Notes under the pieces: model-generated
The model's input: the letters and a program-made list of their open reading frames with translations, nothing else
The model's database searches: none
What the model was told of the DNA's origin: nothing
Assembly: GCA_039809125.1 (NCBI GenBank)
Contig: JBDHUM010000002.1
Span: forward strand, 1 to 64,000
Source: SZUA-359 sp039809125
Lineage (GTDB): Bacteria; Patescibacteriota; Saccharimonadia; Saccharimonadales; Saccharimonadaceae
Reading direction: 5' to 3'
Length of the DNA: 64,000 nucleotides
Position numbers and translations under genes: made by a program
Part shown: positions 54,412 through 62,890 of the stretch, one piece after another
How the letters are laid out: every line of letters starts with the position of its first letter
How positions within the stretch are numbered: position 1 is the first letter of the stretch

Positions 54412-55351
54412 GCAGCTTCTCTCCATCGTGCTTCCAAGTCACAACGAAGAAAAAAATCTCCCACTTGTATATGAAGAGATCCTGAAAAATATTGATTTCA
54501 AGCGCTTTGTTTACGAAGTTATTTTTGTAAACGATGGCAGTATTGATGATACGTGGAGTGTGATTCAACGCCTCGTCGCAAAAGACGCAAATGTAAGTGG
54601 TATAAATTTTAGTCGGAATTATGGACATGCTGCCGCTCTAGAAGCTGGGTTGACGCGTGCACGCGGAGATGTTGTTATTATGATGGACGCCGATCTTCAG
54701 CATCCGCCGACGGTTATCCCCCAGTTGATTAAAAGTTACGACGAGGGTAATGATATTGTCAATACGGTGCGTCTAACTACTCAAGATACGGGGTTAATGA
54801 AGTCTTTGACTTCAAAAATGTTTTATTGGTTCATAAATAATATTTCCGAGTTGAATCTACGAGAAGGAGAGGCGGATTTTCGTCTTCTATCCCGCTCTGC
54901 CCTTGATGTACTTAATGCCCTACCTGAATCTCCAAAATTTTATCGCGGTTTAGTGAACTGGATTGGTTTTACAGTTGCCAGGGTTGATTATATAGCAGTA
55001 AGGCGCGTTCACGGACACTCCTCCTATACAGTTAAAAAGATGGTCGAATTAGCGCGATTAGGCGTGACTTCATTCAGCATGAAACCCCTCAAAATTATAT
55101 TTAGCATAGGCGTATCGTTGACATTAGTCGCGTTTGTGCTTCTAGTGGTTATGTTAATTCTTAAGTTTTTCATCGATCCCGAGCTCATTAGTTACAACGC
55201 GATCATTACTGATTGTTTACTGCTAGCGACTGGAATATTAACAATTTTTCAGGGCACTATCGCCTTATATCTTATAGATATTTTTAGCACGATCAAAGGA
55301 CGCCCCACTTACATTATAAAAAACGAAGCAAAGTCTAATGACAAAAAGTGA
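54404..55351 (+). CDS. GtrB-like polyprenyl-phosphate glycosyltransferase (GT2) with two membrane helices
   Basis: The 315-residue protein has LSIVLPSHNEEKNLPLVY (about 5-22), FVNDGSIDDT (about 42-51), MMDADLQHPPTVIPQL (about 92-107) and two C-terminal hydrophobic helices (about 228-255 and 268-290), like the 33096-34049 product. It starts in the 3' end of the flippase gene and overlaps the next gene by 14 nt. Confidence 0.88.
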   Translation: MAKQLLSIVLPSHNEEKNLPLVYEEILKNIDFKRFVYEVIFVNDGSIDDTWSVIQRLVAKDANVSGINFSRNYGHAAALEAGLTRARGDVVIMMDADLQHPPTVIPQLIKSYDEGNDIVNTVRLTTQDTGLMKSLTSKMFYWFINNISELNLREGEADFRLLSRSALDVLNALPESPKFYRGLVNWIGFTVARVDYIAVRRVHGHSSYTVKKMVELARLGVTSFSMKPLKIIFSIGVSLTLVAFVLLVVMLILKFFIDPELISYNAIITDCLLLATGILTIFQGTIALYLIDIFSTIKGRPTYIIKNEAKSNDKK

Positions 55352-56159
55352 AAATTTGCTCGTATCCGTGATTATTCCTGCCTATAATGCAGAGCAATTT
55401 ATTGGTGAAGCTATTCAAAGTATTCTAGATCAAACATATCAAAATATTGAGATTATTATCATTGACGACAATTCTTCGGATTCTACACTAGAGGTAGCAC
55501 GAGCCTATGCAGATAAAGATTCACGAATTGCTCTTGTGCATAATGATACAAACCTAGGCATTGGTGCGAATCGTGCAAAAGGAGTTGCTATGGCCTCAGG
55601 AACCTTTATTTGCTGGCAAGATGCCGACGACATCTCGCTTCCAACCCGAATTGCAAAACAAGTAGATCTTTTAGTGCAACATCCGGATGTGGGAGTAGTG
55701 GGAGGGTGGATACAGTTTTTTGATGACTCTGGAGAAAAGTCGATACGTCGTTATGCAAAAACAGACCAAAAGTTACGCGCGAAAATTTTTCGCTATAGCC
55801 CAATTGCACAACCAGCATCAATGTATCGGGCTAGCTGCTTTGAAGAAGTGGGGATTTATGATACGACTTATCGGTTATCCGAAGACTTGGAAATGCTATT
55901 TCGAGTAGGCGAAAAATATCAGTTTGCTAATGTGCAGGAAGTAGTTTTGAAATACCGACAGTCACCGACTTCTCTTACAGCACAAAACCTACGTGAAATG
56001 GAAAAAGCCACAATTGCGATTCGCAATAGCTACAAAAGCAGCTCGGCATATCACTATAAACCTTTTGATGCGATATATAATATTTTGCAAAAAGCTACGA
56101 TAGCCATGCCAGCCACGCTTCGCACCAAGTTATTCGCTACTATACGAGGAGATAAATGA
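55338..56159 (+). CDS. Glycosyltransferase family 2 protein
   Basis: The 273-residue GT-A enzyme has VSVIIPAYNAEQFIGEAI (about 9-26), IIDDNSSDST (about 40-49) and a DADD motif (WQDADDISLP, about 93-102) that would bind the metal and nucleotide sugar. No membrane helix. It overlaps both neighbours, so the operon is translationally coupled. Confidence 0.9.
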   Translation: MTKSENLLVSVIIPAYNAEQFIGEAIQSILDQTYQNIEIIIIDDNSSDSTLEVARAYADKDSRIALVHNDTNLGIGANRAKGVAMASGTFICWQDADDISLPTRIAKQVDLLVQHPDVGVVGGWIQFFDDSGEKSIRRYAKTDQKLRAKIFRYSPIAQPASMYRASCFEEVGIYDTTYRLSEDLEMLFRVGEKYQFANVQEVVLKYRQSPTSLTAQNLREMEKATIAIRNSYKSSSAYHYKPFDAIYNILQKATIAMPATLRTKLFATIRGDK

Positions 56160-57271
56160 GAAAAATTGTTATCGCTTCGCATACCGCACTAGTTGACAAT
56201 AAGGAATACGACGGGATAGGCAACACACTCAAAGCTAACCTAAATGAGATGAACGTAGAGTATGCGTTCGTTCGCCACTCTATGGAAGGTAAACTTCGAT
56301 CGGAAGTACAAGTATATAAAAAAGGTCGACTAATCAAGAAAACTTTGCTTAGGGTACGTCAGCAACCCTCGATACTTAGATACATCGGTGAGGTGCGTCA
56401 AAGTATACGATATTTCACTAAATATCGTGCTGACGTATATATCGGAATCGATCCTCTTAATGCATTGGCTGCCATTAGCTTAAAAAAAAGAGGTATGGTA
56501 GAAAAGGCAATTTTCTTCACCGCGGATTATTCAGAGAAGCGTTTCAATAATCCACTTTTAAACTATATATATCATGCCATTGATCGTTACTGCATAAAGC
56601 ATGCTGATGAAGTTTGGTCAGTTTCAACAAAAATCTGTAAAGTACGAAGAGAAATGGGATTGAGTGAACAAAAAAATATTCTTGTTCCTAATGTGCCGCC
56701 GATTGCATATGATGATTACAAAAAATCAAAACACGATGAGTATGAACTAATAACAACGGGGATTATTGATAAACAATTAGATTTTGAAGGTAGCATTCGA
56801 GCAGTAGCGGCAATGAAAAATGAATATCCCCGTATTCATTTGACAATTATAGGTAATGGACCCGAAGAAGATAGTCTGAAAGAATTAGTTACTGATCTAA
56901 AAATCGAAGATCGAGTGGAATTCACTGGCAGATTGTCGCTTAAGGAAGCTCTGTATCGACAGTCATGCGCGGGCATCGGACTGGCATTATATACCGGTAT
57001 ATGGGGGTTTAATCAATATGGCGACAGCACAAAATGTCGTGAGTATTTCAACTTTAGTTTACCGATTATCTCTACAGAGACTCATTCTACAGTAGAAGAC
57101 ATTGTAGAATATAATGCGGGAGTCATTGTTAAATTAAAAACAGATGCATACCAAGATGCTATTCGGAAAATATATGCAAATTATAGTCAGTATAGCCGGG
57201 GATCCCGTAGTGCTGGCAAAAAGTTTTCTGGTATACACAAGTCATTACTCATTCGTTTGCTCGAAGAGTAA
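56156..57271 (+). CDS. Glycosyltransferase family 4/1-like protein
   Basis: The 371-residue protein has a GT-B fold: ITTGIIDKQLDFEGSIRAVA (about 199-218), IIGNGPEEDSLKELV (about 229-243) and a late CREYFNFSLPIISTE (about 300-314) in place of the typical E-x7-E motif. Residues 1-25 (KIVIASHTALVDNKEYDGIG) look like the N-terminal acceptor domain. It is the last gene of the plus-strand operon and ends 23 nt before the convergent lectin-like gene, without a clear terminator. Confidence 0.85.
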   Translation: MRKIVIASHTALVDNKEYDGIGNTLKANLNEMNVEYAFVRHSMEGKLRSEVQVYKKGRLIKKTLLRVRQQPSILRYIGEVRQSIRYFTKYRADVYIGIDPLNALAAISLKKRGMVEKAIFFTADYSEKRFNNPLLNYIYHAIDRYCIKHADEVWSVSTKICKVRREMGLSEQKNILVPNVPPIAYDDYKKSKHDEYELITTGIIDKQLDFEGSIRAVAAMKNEYPRIHLTIIGNGPEEDSLKELVTDLKIEDRVEFTGRLSLKEALYRQSCAGIGLALYTGIWGFNQYGDSTKCREYFNFSLPIISTETHSTVEDIVEYNAGVIVKLKTDAYQDAIRKIYANYSQYSRGSRSAGKKFSGIHKSLLIRLLEE

Positions 57272-57294
57272 ACTAAATCAAGTATAATACAAAG

Positions 57295-58938
57295 TCAATT
57301 GCTCGTAGAAGTAAAATCAACGGACGTTACCTTATCGTCGATTTTTCCGAATTGGCCTGTCACAATCATACCTCCGGGCTTCCAGTATGATTCATATATC
57401 GAGCCTTGTTGTGTACCCGCAAACAGATGTCGGATACCATCGGAAGTGGTGGTACCATCAATGGCGGTGATAGCGCTATCAAGTCTGCTGATTTGCAAAA
57501 TCGTGGGCTGTTCATTATTTGACCAAGATACCTCATAGGTTTGTCCATTTACATCTCCAAGATAAATACGATTACTACCATTGCTTGTTTTTTCAAAATT
57601 AAGAGCAGCCACAGAAGCGCCGACATCAGCGCGTTGCGTGGTATTTGGTGTGCGGCTAGGTGTCCAACTAGTATCATATATCTTACCCGAACCCGTGCTA
57701 TAGATTGCGTGATTAACGCCATCAATGGTTGTTTGACTATCTATTGAGCTAATAGGTTCACTTTGAGAAGCTCGGGTAATGGTCGACATGGGTTTACCCG
57801 GGCCCCAGGTGGCTTCAATGACTCTTCCCGAAGCAGTTCCTACAAGTGTATGGTAATTACCGTCATATGACTGATGAAAAGACATTGTATTGATTCGCTC
57901 ACCAACGCTAGTATATTCACCAGTGATCGGAGGTTTATTGGAACCAGGAAGCCAATAGGTTTCATATAATTTTCCGCTTGCTGTACTGTAAAATAGGTGC
58001 ATATATCGATCTGTCGTGGTGAGTCCTATAGATGATGTTATTTCCTCCTGAATGCTGGCACCAACACCAGTAGTCATACGATGACCCTGTCCCCAATATG
58101 ACTCATAAATCTTGCCACTAATAGTAGCGGCATAAGTGTGGTATATGCCATCTTGAGACTGCTCAAAATTCATTTCTGTAACATGGCTAGGTAGGGTCAC
58201 ATAATTACCAGATATAGTAGGTCGACCACGACTCCAATACGACTCGTAGAGCTTTCCGGAAACTGACGAACTAAATACATGATAGATTCCTCCCTCTCCT
58301 AAGCTGGGCTGACGGTTTTGAGAGCAATCCTCTGCAGTAAACCATGTGCCGCTCCATGTGCCGTTGTTATAAGGGTTGGGGCCATTTACCGTCATATCGG
58401 GCGCGCCACACATGCGCATATTATGCGACTCGTCAAATGGTACCATTCTAGTGTTGTCAGAACAATTTCTGGTAGACCATGCTTGAATGTGAAGGTGTGC
58501 TACACCATTATTTTGGCGCCCGCCCGGTCCAGCGATAGTCGCAACCTTTTGCCCGCTATCCACGTTTGTCCCACGAGTTAATCCGCTATCAACATGCGTT
58601 AACATGACGCTACGTCCATCTACAGCATTTACGCATAGACTACCAGACGCATCATAATACCAGGCAACTGAACCAGTAAAAGGTGCGCGTACTGCACGTC
58701 CTGTAGCAGAATTATCACATCCCGAACCGCCAGTTATGTCTAGGGAAAGGGCACTCGTGTTTTTATGTGTGCCATTGGGATTATTGTAACCTTGGCAGAT
58801 GTTCCAGTTAGTGCCAGCATCAAATGGAGATGACATATTGCCTTGCACCGCAATTACTGGCACAGTAGATATAGGAGAAAAGTGGCCTACTAAAGTAGCG
58901 ATAAAAAGTGAGAGTATAATAAGTTTAAGCTTTTTCAT
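57295..58938 (-). CDS. Secreted protein: M23-like peptidase domain plus a seven-repeat beta-propeller (lectin-like)
   Basis: The 547-residue protein has a signal peptide (about 1-31). An M23/LytM-like domain (about 34-175) has V-R-A-P-F-x-G-x-V, LTHVD and HLHIQ, but the first metal ligand (H-x-G-x-D) is replaced by a Ser-containing segment, ALSLDI, so it may be inactive. Residues about 215-547 are about seven repeats of 45-50 residues with the motif S-G-K-[LI]-Y-[ED]-[ST]-x-W, like the fucose-binding beta-propeller lectins. It would bind glycans on its own or another cell surface. No Shine-Dalgarno sequence is seen. Confidence 0.82.
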   Translation of the reverse strand: MKKLKLIILSLFIATLVGHFSPISTVPVIAVQGNMSSPFDAGTNWNICQGYNNPNGTHKNTSALSLDITGGSGCDNSATGRAVRAPFTGSVAWYYDASGSLCVNAVDGRSVMLTHVDSGLTRGTNVDSGQKVATIAGPGGRQNNGVAHLHIQAWSTRNCSDNTRMVPFDESHNMRMCGAPDMTVNGPNPYNNGTWSGTWFTAEDCSQNRQPSLGEGGIYHVFSSSVSGKLYESYWSRGRPTISGNYVTLPSHVTEMNFEQSQDGIYHTYAATISGKIYESYWGQGHRMTTGVGASIQEEITSSIGLTTTDRYMHLFYSTASGKLYETYWLPGSNKPPITGEYTSVGERINTMSFHQSYDGNYHTLVGTASGRVIEATWGPGKPMSTITRASQSEPISSIDSQTTIDGVNHAIYSTGSGKIYDTSWTPSRTPNTTQRADVGASVAALNFEKTSNGSNRIYLGDVNGQTYEVSWSNNEQPTILQISRLDSAITAIDGTTTSDGIRHLFAGTQQGSIYESYWKPGGMIVTGQFGKIDDKVTSVDFTSTSN

Positions 58939-59029
58939 GTTTTTGTATCAATATGTTTACTAATATATAATATCACAATCTGTGTAGATAGCCATTATTG
59001 GATCTCCACTCTGTCAGCTAGAAGCATTA

Positions 59030-59228
59030 TTTACGGGAGGACTATCTAGTTGTAATTATTGAAAGATTAACGATGATATCCTTCGAGGCTTTGTTGTTGT
59101 CATTTCCCGGAGTCCTCGCACTGCTTGTCTTCAATATCGTAGAGCAATTAAATGCATACTACATGGCTATTGAGCGCGGCAACGCTTTGACCAATCCCTG
59201 CAACCTTGCAAAATCAGCTACGGTTTAG
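59030..59228 (+). pseudogene. glmS: Decayed 3' end of a glmS gene
   Basis: An open stretch ending in TAG at 59226-59228 translates to a GlmS C-terminus: VFNIVEQLNAYYMAIERGN and then N-L-A-K-S-A-T-V before the stop. It matches the C-terminus of the intact GlmS at 60279-62099 (LLFNIVSQLFAYYVAVERGN...NLAKSVTVE), with weaker similarity back to about 59030. No start, no N-terminal domains and no other GlmS parts are present. Its end overlaps the 3' end of galE on the opposite strand by about 10 nt. Confidence 0.85.
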
Positions 59229-60240
59229 TAGTGTATCCGTCAGGATTTTGTGTTTGCCATTTCCAGGCATCACGGCAGGCGTCTTCGACGCTAAGCTTTG
59301 CTTTCCATCCTAATTCGTCGGCGGCTTTTTGCGCAGATGCATAACAAGCAGCTATATCTCCCGGACGACGAGAGGTAATTTGGGAAGGAATTTCATGACC
59401 GCAAGCCTTGGAAAACGCTCCGATAAGTTCAATGACTGATGTGCCCATGCCAGTGCCAAGGTTATAAACTGAAACACCTTTTTTGATATGCTCAAGTGCC
59501 GCGACATGGCCCGCAGCCAAGTCGACGACGTGGATATAATCACGTACACCCGTACCATCGGGAGTTGAATAATCATCGCCAAATATATTGACGTGCTCAC
59601 GTCTACCGACAGCAGTCTGGGCGACGTACGGCATGAGGTTATTGGGAACGTCGCGTGAATCTTCGCCGATTTGGCCGCTTTCATGTGCACCGATAGGGTT
59701 AAAGTAGCGCAAAGTTGTAATTGACCATGACGGATTTGCATTAGCAAGGTCGTACAAAATTTGCTCGATCATGTATTTTGTCCAACCGTAAGGATTGGTA
59801 ATGCCGCTGCCAGTTGGAGCAGTTTCTTTTATGGGGAGCTCCGTAGGCGTCCCATACACCGTTGCTGAACTACTAAAAATTAAAGTTTTGACAGAATGCT
59901 CCTGCATGACTTCACAGAGAGTAATTGTCGAATCAAGATTGTTGCGGTAATAGGTAAGCGGCTGGCTAACCGACTCGCCCACAGATTTGAAGCCAGCGAA
60001 ATGAATCACGCCATCAATTTTCTCATGATTAAAAAGTTGGTCAAGCTCGGGTTTATTACTAATATCGATTTGATAAAAAGGTATCCTGGTATTTGTAAGC
60101 TTTTCTAAACGTTGAATGACTACCGCGCTGCTATTTGATAAATTATCAGCAATGACAACGCTATAGCCCTGCTGAATAAGTTCTATCGCAGTATGAGAGC
60201 CGATGTAGCCGGCACCACCTGTCAAAAGTATTTTTTTCAT
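59218..60240 (-). CDS. galE: UDP-glucose 4-epimerase
   Basis: The 340-residue protein begins MKKILLTGGAGYIGSHTAIE with the NAD-binding GxxGxxG, and has the catalytic S-x(n)-YxxxK region (SSSATVYGTP, then NPYGWTKYMIE), and RYFNPIGAH. It interconverts UDP-Glc and UDP-Gal, supplying galactose for glycans. I chose the ATG at 60240: TACAAT (60247-60252) ends 6 nt upstream, so it is probably leaderless. It diverges from glmS with a 38-nt gap that has the palindrome TATTGTACAATA, usable as -10 on either strand. Confidence 0.95.
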   Translation of the reverse strand: MKKILLTGGAGYIGSHTAIELIQQGYSVVIADNLSNSSAVVIQRLEKLTNTRIPFYQIDISNKPELDQLFNHEKIDGVIHFAGFKSVGESVSQPLTYYRNNLDSTITLCEVMQEHSVKTLIFSSSATVYGTPTELPIKETAPTGSGITNPYGWTKYMIEQILYDLANANPSWSITTLRYFNPIGAHESGQIGEDSRDVPNNLMPYVAQTAVGRREHVNIFGDDYSTPDGTGVRDYIHVVDLAAGHVAALEHIKKGVSVYNLGTGMGTSVIELIGAFSKACGHEIPSQITSRRPGDIAACYASAQKAADELGWKAKLSVEDACRDAWKWQTQNPDGYTTKP

Positions 60241-60278
60241 AACTATATTGTACAATAGAGAGCGAAAGGAGAGTAGCA

Positions 60279-62099
60279 ATGTGTGGAATAGTCGGATACA
60301 TTGGCGACAAAACAGCTCAATCGGTGTTGGTGAGTGGGCTCAAACGGCTTGAGTATCGAGGATATGATAGCGCTGGAATTGTTACATTTTCTAAAAACGG
60401 TCAAACGACGCTACTGAGAGAAAAGGGCAAGGTAGCTGAACTTGCAAAATTAGTCGAGCGAACAGCAACAACGGATACGATTGGTATTGGCCATACAAGA
60501 TGGGCAACGCACGGAGAACCAAGCGTTACCAACGCTCACCCACACACTGCCGGTAAAATATCTCTCGTTCATAATGGTATTATTGAAAACTACCAGGTCA
60601 TTAAAGAGCTGTTAGTAAAAAAGAAGTATATATTTAAAAGCGAAACCGACAGCGAGGTACTGGCTGCGTTGATTGATTCACTCTATGAGGGTAATCTGCT
60701 TGATGCAGTGCGCGAAGCGCTGCATATTGTGGTGGGAGCATATGGTATTGCAGTTGTGGCCAGTGATAATCCAGATGAAATTGTGGTAGCTCGCAAGGGT
60801 AGTCCACTAATTATTGGTCTTGGCAGTGATGAAACCTACGTGGCGAGCGATGCATCGGCACTGATTGGTTACACCAATAAGGTAATTTATCTTCATGACG
60901 GCGAAGTGGCACTTTGTACTAAGCACGGTGTCGAGCTTTATGATATCGAAGCGAACAAACTCGATAGCGAAATCGAGGAGATTGAGGCTGATGTTCAGCA
61001 GATTCAAAAGGCCGGATTCAAGCACTTTCTACTTAAAGAAATTCACGACCAACCAGATACCGTACGGGCAACCTTGGCTGGTCGTCTAAGATTAAATCAA
61101 AATACTGCTCGGCTAGGTGGAATTAATCTCAGCGATGACGAGCTTCGTGCTATTCGTCACGTCTTTATTGTTGGGTGTGGAACAGCTAATTATGCAGGCC
61201 AGCTAGCAAAGTACTATATCGAGCAGCTGACAGAGGACGTTTCGGTAAGTGTTGAGATTGCGTCAGAACTGCGCTATCGGTCATTTAGTATTCCGGATCA
61301 TTCAGTCGCGTTGATTGTCAGCCAGTCAGGTGAAACAGCTGATACGCTAGCCTGCTTAACCGAATTAAAACGGCGCGGCGTTCGTTGTCTTGGTGTAGTG
61401 AACGCAGTGGGAAGCACAATAGCGCGCGAAGTTAACGGCGGAGTGTACGTGCACGTCGGTCCAGAGATTTCGGTGGCCAGCACCAAAGCATTTACCTCGC
61501 AAGTCGTGGCAATGGTATTGTTTGGCATTATGCTGGCTGAAACGAAGGGAACTGGCAAAGAGTTAATGAGCGAATTGGTTAAAGAGCTTGAGGCATTGCC
61601 CGATCAAATCGAAAAAGTCATGGCGAATCACGAAAAGACCGTTAAAAAACTTGCGCAGACATACGCTAGGTATGACCATGCTTTTTATATCGGGCGTGAT
61701 ACACTCTTTCCGACGGCGCTTGAAGGTGCTCTTAAACTAAAAGAAATTAGTTACATTCAGGCTGAGGGCTATGCTGCTGGTGAGCTAAAACATGGTCCGA
61801 TTGCTCTAATTGATGATCGCTTTTTTCAAGTTGCCTATGTGCTCGATAATTGGTTGTTTGAAAAATCTATGAGCAATGTAATTGAGATGAAAGCGCGTGG
61901 CGGCCATATTATTGTGATTACAAATTCCAAAAAGTCTATTGATAGTGAGGCGGTGGTAAAAGTATCGTCGCCGCTACGCCACCTCGCGCCACTCTTGTTT
62001 AATATTGTAAGTCAACTGTTTGCCTACTACGTGGCAGTTGAGCGCGGCAATGATGTCGACCAGCCGCGCAATTTAGCTAAAAGTGTAACGGTGGAATAG
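60279..62099 (+). CDS. glmS: Glutamine-fructose-6-phosphate aminotransferase
   Basis: The 606-residue protein starts MCGIVGYIGDK with the catalytic Cys2, and has RLEYRGYDSAG (about 23-33), GHTRWATHG (about 71-79), two SIS domains (about 285-420 and 460-595) with VSQSGETADT, ASTKAFTSQV and the C-terminal NLAKSVTVE. It makes glucosamine-6-phosphate, feeding UDP-GlcNAc for wall and surface glycans. AAAGGAGAG precedes the ATG. It appears complete and is followed after 2 nt by the galU-like gene. Confidence 0.97.
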   Translation: MCGIVGYIGDKTAQSVLVSGLKRLEYRGYDSAGIVTFSKNGQTTLLREKGKVAELAKLVERTATTDTIGIGHTRWATHGEPSVTNAHPHTAGKISLVHNGIIENYQVIKELLVKKKYIFKSETDSEVLAALIDSLYEGNLLDAVREALHIVVGAYGIAVVASDNPDEIVVARKGSPLIIGLGSDETYVASDASALIGYTNKVIYLHDGEVALCTKHGVELYDIEANKLDSEIEEIEADVQQIQKAGFKHFLLKEIHDQPDTVRATLAGRLRLNQNTARLGGINLSDDELRAIRHVFIVGCGTANYAGQLAKYYIEQLTEDVSVSVEIASELRYRSFSIPDHSVALIVSQSGETADTLACLTELKRRGVRCLGVVNAVGSTIAREVNGGVYVHVGPEISVASTKAFTSQVVAMVLFGIMLAETKGTGKELMSELVKELEALPDQIEKVMANHEKTVKKLAQTYARYDHAFYIGRDTLFPTALEGALKLKEISYIQAEGYAAGELKHGPIALIDDRFFQVAYVLDNWLFEKSMSNVIEMKARGGHIIVITNSKKSIDSEAVVKVSSPLRHLAPLLFNIVSQLFAYYVAVERGNDVDQPRNLAKSVTVE

Positions 62100-62101
62100 C
62101 C

Positions 62102-62890
62102 GTGGGAATGGATGTGTCAACAGCTGTCATTTTAGCAGCTGGTAGCGGTACTCGCCGTTATCCGATAACTCGTGCAATTGATAAAGCAATGCTACCCCTC
62201 GGTAATCGTCCGACGGTTGACTATGTCGTTGAACAATGTGCTCGCGCTGGACTTACCCAGATTATTTTTGTGGTATCACGCCAGGATACCCAGATAAAGC
62301 GCTACTACGGTACATCGATTGATGTCGTGCGAGAATACCCTTGGCTCGAGCTTTCCGGAACGATTAACCTTACCTACACTGTGCAGAAAAATCCAGATGG
62401 ACTATACGGTACAGGCGCAGCTCTGCTTACGGCTGAACATCTGTTAAAAAAAGACGAAACGTTTATTGTCTTAGCAGCAGATGGATTTGTTTACAGCAAA
62501 GAGGACTATATATCGGCCATGATTGACGCAAAGGGAGATGCAGAGTCCGGTAGCGTGGTAGGGTTGCTGCTCGATGGAGACGAAGCGCGCAGCTATGGCC
62601 TGATTCATAAAGACGAGCGTGACACGTTAATTAGTATTATTGAAAAACCCACCGACCTCAAGAAAAGTCAGGAGTACCCTACGTACATCACCTACTGTAT
62701 GTTGCACACTTCAATTTTTCCATATATCAAAAAAACCGAGCTTGAAAACGGGGAGCTGTACTTACCGACGGCGATTGTCCACTGGGCAAAAGAGCACAGC
62801 GTAAAGGTTGTGCCTGTTCACGGTGAATACCTCGACAGTGGCCGGCTCGATTCGTGGATTGAAGCCAATAACTTTTTATTTGGAACCTAG
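62102..62890 (+). CDS. GalU-like nucleotidyltransferase (UTP-glucose-1-phosphate uridylyltransferase family)
   Basis: The 262-residue protein has the signature VILAAGSGTRRYPITRAIDK (about 8-27), ML-P-L-G-N-R-P, EQCARAGL-T-Q-I-I-F-V and the later IIEKP (about 179-183) common to sugar-1-phosphate nucleotidyltransferases. It is shorter than typical GalU (about 290-300). GTG at 62102 is the first start; ATG at 62108 is also possible. It would make UDP-glucose for GalE. It ends in CTAG (62887-62890), shared with the convergent Nudix gene. Confidence 0.88.
   Translation: MGMDVSTAVILAAGSGTRRYPITRAIDKAMLPLGNRPTVDYVVEQCARAGLTQIIFVVSRQDTQIKRYYGTSIDVVREYPWLELSGTINLTYTVQKNPDGLYGTGAALLTAEHLLKKDETFIVLAADGFVYSKEDYISAMIDAKGDAESGSVVGLLLDGDEARSYGLIHKDERDTLISIIEKPTDLKKSQEYPTYITYCMLHTSIFPYIKKTELENGELYLPTAIVHWAKEHSVKVVPVHGEYLDSGRLDSWIEANNFLFGT

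Noticed and set aside
59030..59228. Tn7-like insertion scar at glmS
   Set aside because: Only the glmS tail is present. No transposase genes, Tn7 end repeats or target-site duplication are visible, so I kept only the remnant call.
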